From assembly GCA_018712665.1 (NCBI GenBank), contig DVGP01000184.1:1-5938 (forward strand): a DNA stretch of 5,938 nt. Direction: 5' to 3'. This DNA comes from Candidatus Pelethomonas intestinigallinarum (GTDB taxonomy: Bacteria; Bacillota; Clostridia; Oscillospirales; Oscillospiraceae). The translations under genes were made by a program, and so were the position numbers. Shown here piece by piece: positions 1 to 5,126 of the stretch; position 1 is the stretch's first letter; the number at the start of each line of letters is the position of its first letter. Under the pieces are notes generated by a model. That model saw only the letters and a program-made list of their open reading frames with translations, was not told where the DNA came from and made no database searches.

Positions 1-2359
1 CTACAGCAGGGCCAAGGAGCCCCATGAATTCGACGGCACCGGCCGGTGCGTTAAATGCCTGGCGGTGAACTACAGCGAGGTGAAGCTGTCCCTGCCCGGG
101 AACCAGACGGTCTACGTGGAGCTGGGGGACACCGACGCCCGGCTGAAGCTGGAAGGCGCGCGGCTGACCCTGGGCAGCGCGGACGTCACCGACGAGTACA
201 CCATCACCTACAACTGGTATGAGGACGGCGAGGCGGTGGCCACCGGCGCCACCTACGACCTGCCCCTGGACGTGGTGGAGGACGAGGGCCGGTACACCTA
301 CACCTGCTTCGTCATGGCCGTGCCCAGGAGCGGCTTCAGCGGCAGCCCCCAGTCGGGCTCCTGCACCGTCACCGTGGTGGTCCAGGATCTGGCCGCCGCT
401 TACGCCGCCCTGCCCGCCGATGAGGAATACCTGGACTTTGACGAGACCAACAGCCGCACCCCTGTGTGCATTGTGGACCAGATCTACGACGCGGTCAACG
501 AGCGGAGCGAGGAGCGGCCGGAGTACATCATCTTTGACACCGTGCCCTCCAACGACGTGGGGACGATCACCGCCAAGCGGGATGAGCGCTACTACTTCGA
601 CCCCGACAGGGATCAGTCCGGCCTGTCTGAGCTGAGCTTCGAGGTGGACGACGCGGAGAACTCCTCCGGCACCTACACCGTGGCCTTCACCGCCTACGAC
701 GAGCGGGACAACGACTACCCCGGTATGCTGACCGTCACCGTGGAGCAGCCCCTGGGAGATATGGATGTGCTGTACACCGCCGCCGACGGGGAGGCCGTGA
801 CCCTGGCGGGGGACGACTTCGAGGACTTCTGGCTGGACAACTACTCCAGCGGGGAGCTGACCCTGATCCGCTTCACCACCCTGCCCAGAACCAGCCAGGG
901 CATCCTCTACGCCGACTATACCTCCGCCTCCCGCCCCGGCACCCGGGTGCGGACCGGGGACTCCTTCTACTATGATGACAGCGGCCGGAACCGGACGCTG
1001 ATCGATGATTTGACCTTTGTCCCCGACGAGGATTACAGCGGCTATGTCTCCATCCCCTTTGAGGCCTACGGCGAGAACAACCGGGGCACCCAGACCACCA
1101 AGTCCGGGGACCTGTGCATTCTGGTCAGCTCCGGCAGCGTGGAGAGCGTGAGCTACCAGGTGACCTCCGGCGGCACCGTCCAGATGGACGGGGACGACTT
1201 CCTGGATGTGTACCAGGAGGCCACCGGCAGCCGGGGCTCCAGCTTCTACATCCAGCTCATGGAGCTGCCGGAAAACGGCGCCCTCTATGTGGACTACACC
1301 GGCTCCAGCCGGGACAGCGCCCTGCGGGAGCGGGACCTGGACGACTACCTCTTCTATTACAGCAGCAGTCGGGGCGACGTGATCGACGATCTGACCTACG
1401 TGGCCGGCAACAGTCTCACCGACAGCTTCCGGTACATGGCCTACAGCACCTCCGGGGAGCTGCTGTACATCGGGCAGGTGGACTTCAGCCGGGGGAACCT
1501 GACGGTGCGCTACACCGCGGGGCTCACCGGTGTGAGCTTCCGGGCCAGCGACTTTGAGGACCTGCTGGGCTCCACCGCCGGCAGGGACACCTATGTCACC
1601 TTCTCCCAGCCCACCTCCGGCACCCTGACCAACAGCCGCACCGGCAGCGCCGTCTCCTCCAATGACAAGTTCTATCTGGGCAACGACCTGCAGAACGTGA
1701 ACAACGTCAAGTACACTCCCAGAACCGGTCAGAGCGGCACGGTGAATATCCCCTTCACCATCCACACCGGAAACAGCTCCCTGACCGGCACCGCTCAGAT
1801 CACGGTGCGGACCACCTACACCAAGAGCTTTACCGATGTGAGGAGCAGCGACTGGTACTACACTGCGGTGATGGATCTGGCGGAGGCCGGCGTCATTGAC
1901 GGCATGACGCCCACCACCTACTCCCCTGACACCACCGTTACCAACGCCCAGGCCCTGAAGCTGATCCTGCTGGCCGCGGGCTACAGCGAGCCCGCCCAAA
2001 CCGGCCGCCACTGGGCCAGCGGCTACCTGTCCCTGGCCGCCCGGGAGGGGCTGCTGCCCACCAGCAGCACCATCACGGAGAACAACCTGGACAACAACAT
2101 CAGCCGTTACGCCATCGCGGAGATCGCGGCAAAGGCCCTGAAGCTGCCCTCCTCTACCCTGACCACCTCCCCCTTTAACGACATGGCCATGACCAACGCC
2201 TCCGCCTCCTATGTGCTGAGCCTGTATGAGGCCGGCATCGTGGAGGGCACCACCCTGAGCAACGGGCAGGTGATGTACTACGGCGTCAACGTCATCCGCC
2301 GCAGCGAGATGGCCACCATCGTCTGGCGCATGTACAACTACAAGACCAGCAACCCCTAA
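1..2359 (+). CDS. SLH-domain cell-surface protein with tandem beta-repeats (5' end outside window)
   Basis: This is a secreted surface protein expected to bind the cell-wall polysaccharide through three C-terminal SLH modules. The frame is open from base 2, giving 785 residues, so the GTG at 65 is only an internal Val codon and the true start and signal peptide are upstream. The first visible residues carry an H..C..C pattern (PHEFDGTGRCVKC). Numbering from the codon at 65, residues about 3-107 look like an Ig/PKD-type domain (NWYEDGE core). Residues about 109-582 form four related beta-rich repeats, and residues 589-759 are SLH modules (FTDVRSSDWYYTAV, GVIDG, YSPDTTVT). No sortase motif, transmembrane segment or catalytic motif is visible. 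The gene ends with TAA and is followed within 7 bp by a hairpin terminator. SLH anchoring is confident from family knowledge. What the repeat region binds is unknown; an adhesin or structural surface role is only inferred. Confidence 0.9.
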   Translation, partial: YSRAKEPHEFDGTGRCVKCLAVNYSEVKLSLPGNQTVYVELGDTDARLKLEGARLTLGSADVTDEYTITYNWYEDGEAVATGATYDLPLDVVEDEGRYTYTCFVMAVPRSGFSGSPQSGSCTVTVVVQDLAAAYAALPADEEYLDFDETNSRTPVCIVDQIYDAVNERSEERPEYIIFDTVPSNDVGTITAKRDERYYFDPDRDQSGLSELSFEVDDAENSSGTYTVAFTAYDERDNDYPGMLTVTVEQPLGDMDVLYTAADGEAVTLAGDDFEDFWLDNYSSGELTLIRFTTLPRTSQGILYADYTSASRPGTRVRTGDSFYYDDSGRNRTLIDDLTFVPDEDYSGYVSIPFEAYGENNRGTQTTKSGDLCILVSSGSVESVSYQVTSGGTVQMDGDDFLDVYQEATGSRGSSFYIQLMELPENGALYVDYTGSSRDSALRERDLDDYLFYYSSSRGDVIDDLTYVAGNSLTDSFRYMAYSTSGELLYIGQVDFSRGNLTVRYTAGLTGVSFRASDFEDLLGSTAGRDTYVTFSQPTSGTLTNSRTGSAVSSNDKFYLGNDLQNVNNVKYTPRTGQSGTVNIPFTIHTGNSSLTGTAQITVRTTYTKSFTDVRSSDWYYTAVMDLAEAGVIDGMTPTTYSPDTTVTNAQALKLILLAAGYSEPAQTGRHWASGYLSLAAREGLLPTSSTITENNLDNNISRYAIAEIAAKALKLPSSTLTTSPFNDMAMTNASASYVLSLYEAGIVEGTTLSNGQVMYYGVNVIRRSEMATIVWRMYNYKTSNP
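389..1810 (+). repeat. Four diverged protein repeats (about 105-125 aa each) in the surface protein
   Basis: Four stretches of the encoded protein share one pattern: about 389-745 (most diverged), 758-1126, 1136-1489 and 1496-1810. Repeats 2 to 4 open with a D-D-F-x-D or S-D-F-E-D element (GDDFEDFW, GDDFLDVY, ASDFEDLL). The recurring elements are then a strand ending in LP or QP, a G-x-L strand (GILYADY, GALYVDY, GTLTNSR), an aromatic F-Y motif (DSFYYDD, YLFYYSS, DKFYLGN), a V/I-x-D-L-T-F/Y-V-P turn (LIDDLTFVP, VIDDLTYVA, NVNNVKYTP), and a closing F-x-A-Y type strand. The first repeat keeps the YYFDPD, LSFEVD and VAFTAYDE elements. The alternating strands suggest cadherin- or Ig-like sandwich domains stacked as a stalk. 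The fold is inferred from the pattern only. Confidence 0.75.
1829..2341 (+). other. Three SLH modules (wall-anchoring region of the surface protein)
   Basis: The three modules are at about 1829-1981, 2009-2146 and 2171-2341. Module 1 is canonical at its front (FTDV, DWYYTAV, AGVIDG, YSPD). At the position where SLH modules usually carry an ITRAE-type motif it reads VTNAQ. Module 2 (HWASGYLSLAAREGLL ... ISRYAIAEIAAKAL) has SRYA there, and module 3 (FNDM ... LYEAGIVEG ... IRRSEMATIVWRM) has RRSE. In characterised SLH proteins the TRAE-type motif contributes to binding pyruvylated secondary cell-wall polymer. The Arg is kept in modules 2 and 3 and lost in module 1. Placement at the extreme C terminus is normal for Clostridia surface proteins. 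Confidence 0.88.
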
Positions 2360-2365
2360 AGCGCG

Positions 2366-2402
2366 CAGAAGGCCCGGTGTCACGAGGACACCGGGCCTTC
2401 TG
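2366..2402 (+). terminator. Hairpin terminator of the SLH surface-protein gene
   Basis: A perfect 16-bp stem (2366-2381 paired with 2387-2402) encloses a 5-nt ACGAG loop and starts 7 bp after the TAA stop at 2357-2359. The stem is GC-rich at its core (GGCCCGGTGTC). The sequence after it (TAATTG) is not a real T-tract, so as an intrinsic terminator it is imperfect. The position and perfect stem still make termination or 3'-end stabilisation the best reading. Confidence 0.72.
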
Positions 2403-2469
2403 TAATTGTGGAAAAAGGCTGACGCCGTTTCCGCCAACGGAACTCTGCGAGGCTTTTCTGACATGCTAT

Positions 2470-2493
2470 CGCGGGAAGCGTATGCTTCCCGCG
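2470..2493. repeat. Inverted repeat, 10-bp perfect stem with GTAT loop
   Basis: CGCGGGAAGC at 2470-2479 pairs exactly with GCTTCCCGCG at 2484-2493 around a 4-nt GTAT loop. It forms the left end of the composite element. There is no T-tract directly after it on the + strand (CAAAAG follows), so it does not look like an intrinsic terminator. Confidence 0.8.
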
Positions 2494-2506
2494 CAAAAGT
2501 TTTTGC

Positions 2507-2528
2507 CCCGCTTTTTATAAAAAGCGGG
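2507..2528. repeat. Perfect 22-bp palindrome with A/T centre
   Basis: CCCGCTTTTT at 2507-2516 and AAAAAGCGGG at 2519-2528 flank a central AT, so all 22 bp are self-complementary. Immediately to its left, GCAAAAGTTTTTGC (2493-2506) is a second near-palindrome with an A/T core. With no loop bases, the 22-bp site is a candidate for a dimeric DNA-binding protein or for cruciform extrusion. It can also fold as a hairpin with a 4-nt TATA loop if the innermost pairs open. Confidence 0.8.
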
Positions 2529-2641
2529 CGGGGTCCGGGGCAGGGCCCCGGCGGGTCCAGGGCGGCGCCCTGGCGGGGTTCGGGGTGGAACCCCGACGGG
2601 TCCGGGGCAGAGCCCTGGCGGGGTCCGGGGCGGCGCCCCGG
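2529..2641. repeat. Five tandem 22/23-bp GC-rich mini-hairpin repeats
   Basis: Five units each consist of a CGGGT or CGGGGT linker plus a 7-bp stem, 3-nt loop, 7-bp stem. The stems start at 2535, 2557, 2580, 2602 and 2625, so the spacing is 22, 23, 22, 23 because linkers of 6 and 5 nt alternate. The units are CCGGGGC-AGG-GCCCCGG, CCAGGGC-GGC-GCCCTGG, TCGGGGT-GGA-ACCCCGA, CCGGGGC-AGA-GCCCTGG and CCGGGGC-GGC-GCCCCGG. Four are perfectly paired; the fourth has one G-T wobble. Base changes in one arm are matched in the other, as expected when pairing is selected or when units are copied as hairpins. Not a CRISPR: there are no unique spacers. Confidence 0.85.
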
Positions 2642-2665
2642 AGATATGTTTTACGACGATTTTCG

Positions 2666-2694
2666 TTGCGCCGGGGCGGGGAGTGTGCTACACT
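2666..2694 (+). promoter_or_regulatory. Candidate extended -10 sigma-A promoter for the DUF1643 gene
   Basis: A TTGCGC -35-like hexamer (2666-2671) is separated by exactly 17 bp from TACACT (2689-2694). The -10 box is preceded by TG one base upstream (TGCTACACT), the extended -10 form common in Gram-positive bacteria. Hexamer matches to consensus are 3/6 and 4/6. The transcription start would fall near 2701, leaving a leader of roughly 35 nt before the GTG at 2736. This placement leaves the GGAGGA at 2695-2700 outside the transcript. Confidence 0.45.
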
Positions 2695-2720
2695 GGAGGA
2701 AACAGACCGCGCCCGCGATG

Positions 2721-2728
2721 AAAGGGGG
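2721..2728 (+). promoter_or_regulatory. Ribosome binding site that favours the GTG start at 2736
   Basis: AAAGGGGG ends 7 nt before GTG at 2736, a good spacing. The alternative ATG at 2718 has only GGAGGA (2695-2700) upstream, 17 nt away and probably not transcribed. This is the reason for choosing 2736, although the ATG cannot be excluded. Confidence 0.5.
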
Positions 2729-2735
2729 CCCCGCC

Positions 2736-3347
2736 GTGCACATCCCCGGCTGCCTGACCACCGAACTGGAGATCCAGCCCTTTGAGGCCGCCCTGGCGGC
2801 GGCCCAGGCGCCGTCCCCGGACTACGACGCCTCCCGTTGGCTCTACGTGCCCAACACCTACCGGGAGTACCGGTACATCCTGGCCACCCGGGGCGAACGG
2901 CCCCTGATCTGCGTGGGGGTGAACCCCTCCACCGCCGCCCCCGGGGCTCTGGACCCCACCCTCCAGAGCGTGGAGCGGGTGGCGAGGGGCAACGGCTACG
3001 ACAGCTTCATCATGTTCAACGTCTACGCCCAGCGGGCCACCCGGCCCAAGGACATGGAGCGGGAGATGAACGAGGCGCTCCACCGGGAGAACATGGCCGC
3101 CTTCGCCTGGGCCCTGGGCCAGTCGGCGGAGCCCGGGGTGTGGTGCGCCTGGGGCACCGTCATCGAGCAGCGGCCCTACCTGGCCCGGTGCGTAAGGGAC
3201 ATGGTGGACATCGGGAGGCGGTACGGCGCCCGGTGGTTCACCGCCGGGGCCAGGAGCAAGAAGGGCCACCCCCACCACCCCCTCTACCTCCGCTCCGACA
3301 GCACCCTGGACCCCTTCGACGCGGCGAGCTATGCCGCGGGGCTCTGA
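2736..3347 (+). CDS. DUF1643 family protein
   Basis: A 203-residue protein recognised as DUF1643 (a small soluble family of unknown biochemical role) from its ordered motifs. These are YREYRYIL (residues 42-49), the signature VNPSTAAPGALDPT (62-75), a G-Y-D strand leading to FNVYAQRATRPKDM (94-107), WCAWGT (136-141) and a C-terminal KKGHPHHPLYL block (175-185). No signal peptide or membrane segment is seen, so it should be cytoplasmic. All family blocks are present, so the gene looks intact. GTG at 2736 was chosen for its AAAGGGGG site; ATG at 2718 would add six residues (MKGGPA). The frame stays open back to 2406, but that extension is encoded by the hairpin array and is not believed. The gene ends with TGA 66 bp before the pyrophosphatase gene with no terminator between, so co-transcription is possible. 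Function cannot be given from sequence; conserved Asn, Asp, Trp and His suggest a binding or catalytic pocket. Confidence 0.85.
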   Translation: MHIPGCLTTELEIQPFEAALAAAQAPSPDYDASRWLYVPNTYREYRYILATRGERPLICVGVNPSTAAPGALDPTLQSVERVARGNGYDSFIMFNVYAQRATRPKDMEREMNEALHRENMAAFAWALGQSAEPGVWCAWGTVIEQRPYLARCVRDMVDIGRRYGARWFTAGARSKKGHPHHPLYLRSDSTLDPFDAASYAAGL

Positions 3348-3392
3348 TTTTTCGCGTTTCGGTACATACTACCACTGTATATCACCTCTCTG

Positions 3393-3400
3393 AAAAGGAG
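3393..3400 (+). promoter_or_regulatory. Ribosome binding site that decides the pyrophosphatase start
   Basis: AAAAGGAG ends 1 nt before an in-frame GTG at 3402 and 13 nt before ATG at 3414. One nucleotide is too close for initiation, so ATG 3414 is preferred despite the longish spacer. The protein then begins MNKIYVTGHRNPD, with no residues ahead of the first catalytic strand beyond those normal for family II pyrophosphatases. Confidence 0.65.
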
Positions 3401-3413
3401 CGTGCCACCGACT

Positions 3414-5030
3414 ATGAACAAAATCTACGTCACCGGACACCGCAACCCCGACACCGACTCCGTGGTCTCCGCCATGGCCTACGCCGCCCTGCGCAACGCC
3501 ACCGGCGACCGGGAGTACGTGGCCGCCCGGCTGGGCCACCTCAGCGACGAGACCAAGCTGATCCTGAACCGCTTCGGCTTTGAGCCGCCCCTGTTCATCA
3601 AGAACATGCGGACCCAGGTGATGGACCTGGACTTCGACACCCCGCCCATCCTCAACCGGGCGGTGACAGTGAACCGGGCCTGGTCCGCCATGGAGGAGGA
3701 CAAGCACATCTCCGCCATCCCCGTCACCGACGACGACGGCCACCTGCTGGGGATGCTCACCGCCGGGGACATCGCCGCCTACGACATGCACACCATCGCC
3801 GACCCCACGCTGCGGGAGGTGCCCCTGTTCAACATCCTCAGCGTCCTGGAGGGCCAGCTCCTCAGCGACACCGACGAGATGATCAACACCATCACCGGCG
3901 AGGTGATCCTGGCCCTGCCCCAGGGGACGGAGCTGCCCCCCTACCGGGCCAAGGAGACGGTGCTCATCTGCGGCCACCAGCCGGAGATGCTCCGCCAGGC
4001 GGTGGAGTTCGGGGTGGGGTGCATCGTGCTGTGCCAGGCGGAGCTGCCCGAGGACATCCGCTCCGCCGCCAAAAACACCTGCATCATCTCCACCCCCTAC
4101 GACAGCTACCGCACCGTCCGCCGGATCTTCCAGGCCATCCCCGTCAGCCGGGTGTCCCAGAAGAAGGACCTGCAGTTCTTCCACCTCACCGACTACATCG
4201 ACGACGTCCGTGAGGTGGTGCTCCAGAGCCGCTACCGCAGCTACCCCATCCTGGACGACGAGGAGAAGGTGGTGGGCACGCTGTCCCGCTACCACCTGAT
4301 CCGCCCCCGGCGGAAGCGGGTGGTGCTGGTGGACCACAACGAGGCGGCCCAGTCCGTCCCCGGCCTGGAGCAGACGGACATCATCGCCATCATCGACCAC
4401 CACCGCCTGGCGGACATCCAGACCAAGAACCCCATCTACTTCCGCAACGAGCCCGTGGGCAGCACCACCACCATCGTGGCGGGGATGTACACGGAGCGTG
4501 GGCTCATGCCCTCCGCCAAGCTGGCGGGGCTCATGGCCGCCGCCATCGTCTCCGACACCGTCATGTTCAAGTCCCCCACCAGCACCCCGCGGGACAAGCA
4601 GATCTTCCAGCGGCTGGCCCACATCGCCGGCATCTCCCTGGAGGAGCTGGGCCGGGAGATCTTCTCCGCCTCCGCCCCGGAGGACAAGCCCATCCAGGAG
4701 CTGCTGTTCACCGACTTCAAGGAGTTCCACATCGCCGGCCACGACTTCGGCGTCAGCCAGATCACCTGCGTGGACTCCGACCGGCAGCTGAAGCGGAAGG
4801 ACGAGTTCCTCCAGCTCATGGCCAAGACCAAGGAGGAGCACGGCTACAGCATGATGATCCTCATGCTCACCGACGTGCTGCTGGAGGGCACCAAGATCCT
4901 GTGCCTGGGAGGGGAGGACACCTTCCAGCAGGCCTTCAACGTGGAGCTGAAGGACCACGAGGCCTTTCTGCCCCGGGTCATGAGCCGGAAAAAGCAGGTC
5001 ATTCCCATGCTCTCCGCCCTGTGGGGCTGA
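3414..5030 (+). CDS. Manganese-dependent inorganic pyrophosphatase, CBS-DRTGG-CBS regulated (family II)
   Basis: A cytoplasmic enzyme predicted to hydrolyse pyrophosphate to two phosphates, pulling biosynthetic reactions forward. It is a DHH-superfamily protein of 538 residues with the regulatory cassette inserted in the N-terminal catalytic domain: GHRNPDTDS (8-16), CBS 1 about 70-125, DRTGG-like about 130-240, CBS 2 about 245-298. The DHH domain then resumes with LVDHNE (305-310), IIDHHR (326-331) and SDTVMFKSPTST (380-391), and the DHHA2 domain ends with SRKKQ (524-528). By analogy with Bacillus subtilis PpaC, the metal ligands are His9, Asp13, Asp15, Asp307, His329 and Asp381, and Arg525/Lys526 bind substrate; all are present. 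Length fits CBS-PPases carrying DRTGG (about 540), whose known members respond to adenine nucleotides: AMP/ADP through CBS, and diadenosine polyphosphates in DRTGG-containing forms. CBS 1 keeps the G-x-T-x-x-D ribose-binding pattern (GMLTAGD), whereas CBS 2 reads GTLSRYH. Followed by a strong terminator. Confidence 0.95.
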   Translation: MNKIYVTGHRNPDTDSVVSAMAYAALRNATGDREYVAARLGHLSDETKLILNRFGFEPPLFIKNMRTQVMDLDFDTPPILNRAVTVNRAWSAMEEDKHISAIPVTDDDGHLLGMLTAGDIAAYDMHTIADPTLREVPLFNILSVLEGQLLSDTDEMINTITGEVILALPQGTELPPYRAKETVLICGHQPEMLRQAVEFGVGCIVLCQAELPEDIRSAAKNTCIISTPYDSYRTVRRIFQAIPVSRVSQKKDLQFFHLTDYIDDVREVVLQSRYRSYPILDDEEKVVGTLSRYHLIRPRRKRVVLVDHNEAAQSVPGLEQTDIIAIIDHHRLADIQTKNPIYFRNEPVGSTTTIVAGMYTERGLMPSAKLAGLMAAAIVSDTVMFKSPTSTPRDKQIFQRLAHIAGISLEELGREIFSASAPEDKPIQELLFTDFKEFHIAGHDFGVSQITCVDSDRQLKRKDEFLQLMAKTKEEHGYSMMILMLTDVLLEGTKILCLGGEDTFQQAFNVELKDHEAFLPRVMSRKKQVIPMLSALWG

Positions 5031-5051
5031 GGCGGCGGACCGGTCCACGAC

Positions 5052-5097
5052 AGCGGCGTCCCTTCCGTGTCAGAGACGCGGGAGGGACGCTGTTTTT
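5052..5097 (+). terminator. Strong Rho-independent terminator after the pyrophosphatase gene
   Basis: A long stem pairs 5052-5070 with 5076-5094 around a 5-nt CAGAG loop. It has about 19 pairs including four G-T wobbles and is GC-rich in the middle (GTCCCTTCCG with CGGGAGGGAC, allowing wobble). It runs directly into TTTTT at 5093-5097. It begins 21 bp after the TGA stop, in the correct orientation. Confidence 0.85.
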
Positions 5098-5112
5098 ACA
5101 TCTTTCCCATAT

Positions 5113-5117
5113 GGAGG
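5113..5117 (+). promoter_or_regulatory. Ribosome binding site of the dipeptidase gene
   Basis: GGAGG lies 9 nt upstream of ATG 5127. This selects 5127 over the in-frame ATG at 5142, which has no such site at usable distance. Confidence 0.75.
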
Positions 5118-5126
5118 CGCCAAGAA

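Larger units (their letters stand above)
2470..2641. repeat. Composite palindromic non-coding element
   Basis: A dense run of inverted repeats with almost no unstructured sequence: hairpin 2470-2493, short palindrome 2493-2506, perfect palindrome 2507-2528, then five tandem GC-rich mini-hairpins in 2529-2641. The modules abut one another, which suggests a single element and not chance palindromes. The composition is split: A/T-rich centres at 2495-2504 and 2512-2523, and almost pure G/C from 2524 onwards. It lies between a terminator and a promoter and interrupts no recognisable gene. I recall similar AAAAGTTTTTG / GGGTCCGGGG-type intergenic sequences in gut Clostridia, which would make it a dispersed REP/MITE-like family; this recollection could not be checked here. 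No transposase or target-site duplication was recognised. Confidence 0.75.
2403..2700. other. Intergenic spacer without a credible gene
   Basis: About 300 bp separate the terminator from the inferred transcription start of the next gene. A + strand reading frame is open through it from 2406, but its translation from about 2520 to 2645 is low-complexity Gly/Pro/Arg/Trp produced by palindromic repeats, and no ribosome binding site supports its first codon. From 2403 to 2469 I see nothing beyond a small 5-bp stem (2425-2429 with 2436-2440). From 2470 to 2641 lies the palindrome/hairpin element annotated separately, and from 2666 to 2694 a promoter. Confidence 0.7.

Noticed and set aside
65..67. 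GTG at 65 as start of the SLH protein
   Set aside because: The frame is open back to base 2 with protein-like sequence containing an H..C..C pattern, there is no ribosome binding site, and no signal peptide follows, which a surface protein needs.
2493..2528. Palindromes at 2493-2528 as an intrinsic terminator
   Set aside because: The T-run lies inside the palindrome and not after it. A GC-rich sequence follows on the + strand, and the SLH gene already has its own hairpin 7 bp after its stop.
2529..2641. Possible CRISPR array (regular 22/23-bp period)
   Set aside because: The units are contiguous palindromes with 5-6 nt constant linkers and no unique spacers, and there are no cas genes.
3357..3383. 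Promoter in the gap before the pyrophosphatase gene (TTTCGG ... TATATC)
   Set aside because: The -35 is poor, the spacer is 15 bp and the -10 matches only 4/6. It is possible but too weak to list as a feature.
2837..3583. 248-codon + strand frame overlapping DUF1643 and the pyrophosphatase start
   Set aside because: Arg/Gly/Pro/His-rich off-frame translation crossing the end of one real gene and the start of another, with no ribosome binding site or family resemblance.
3369..5048. 559-codon open frame on the - strand opposite the pyrophosphatase gene
   Set aside because: Its translation is dominated by Val, Gly, His, Asp and Leu with no domain motif. It is the shadow expected opposite a GC-rich gene with C/G third positions, whereas the + strand has a full enzyme with every catalytic motif.
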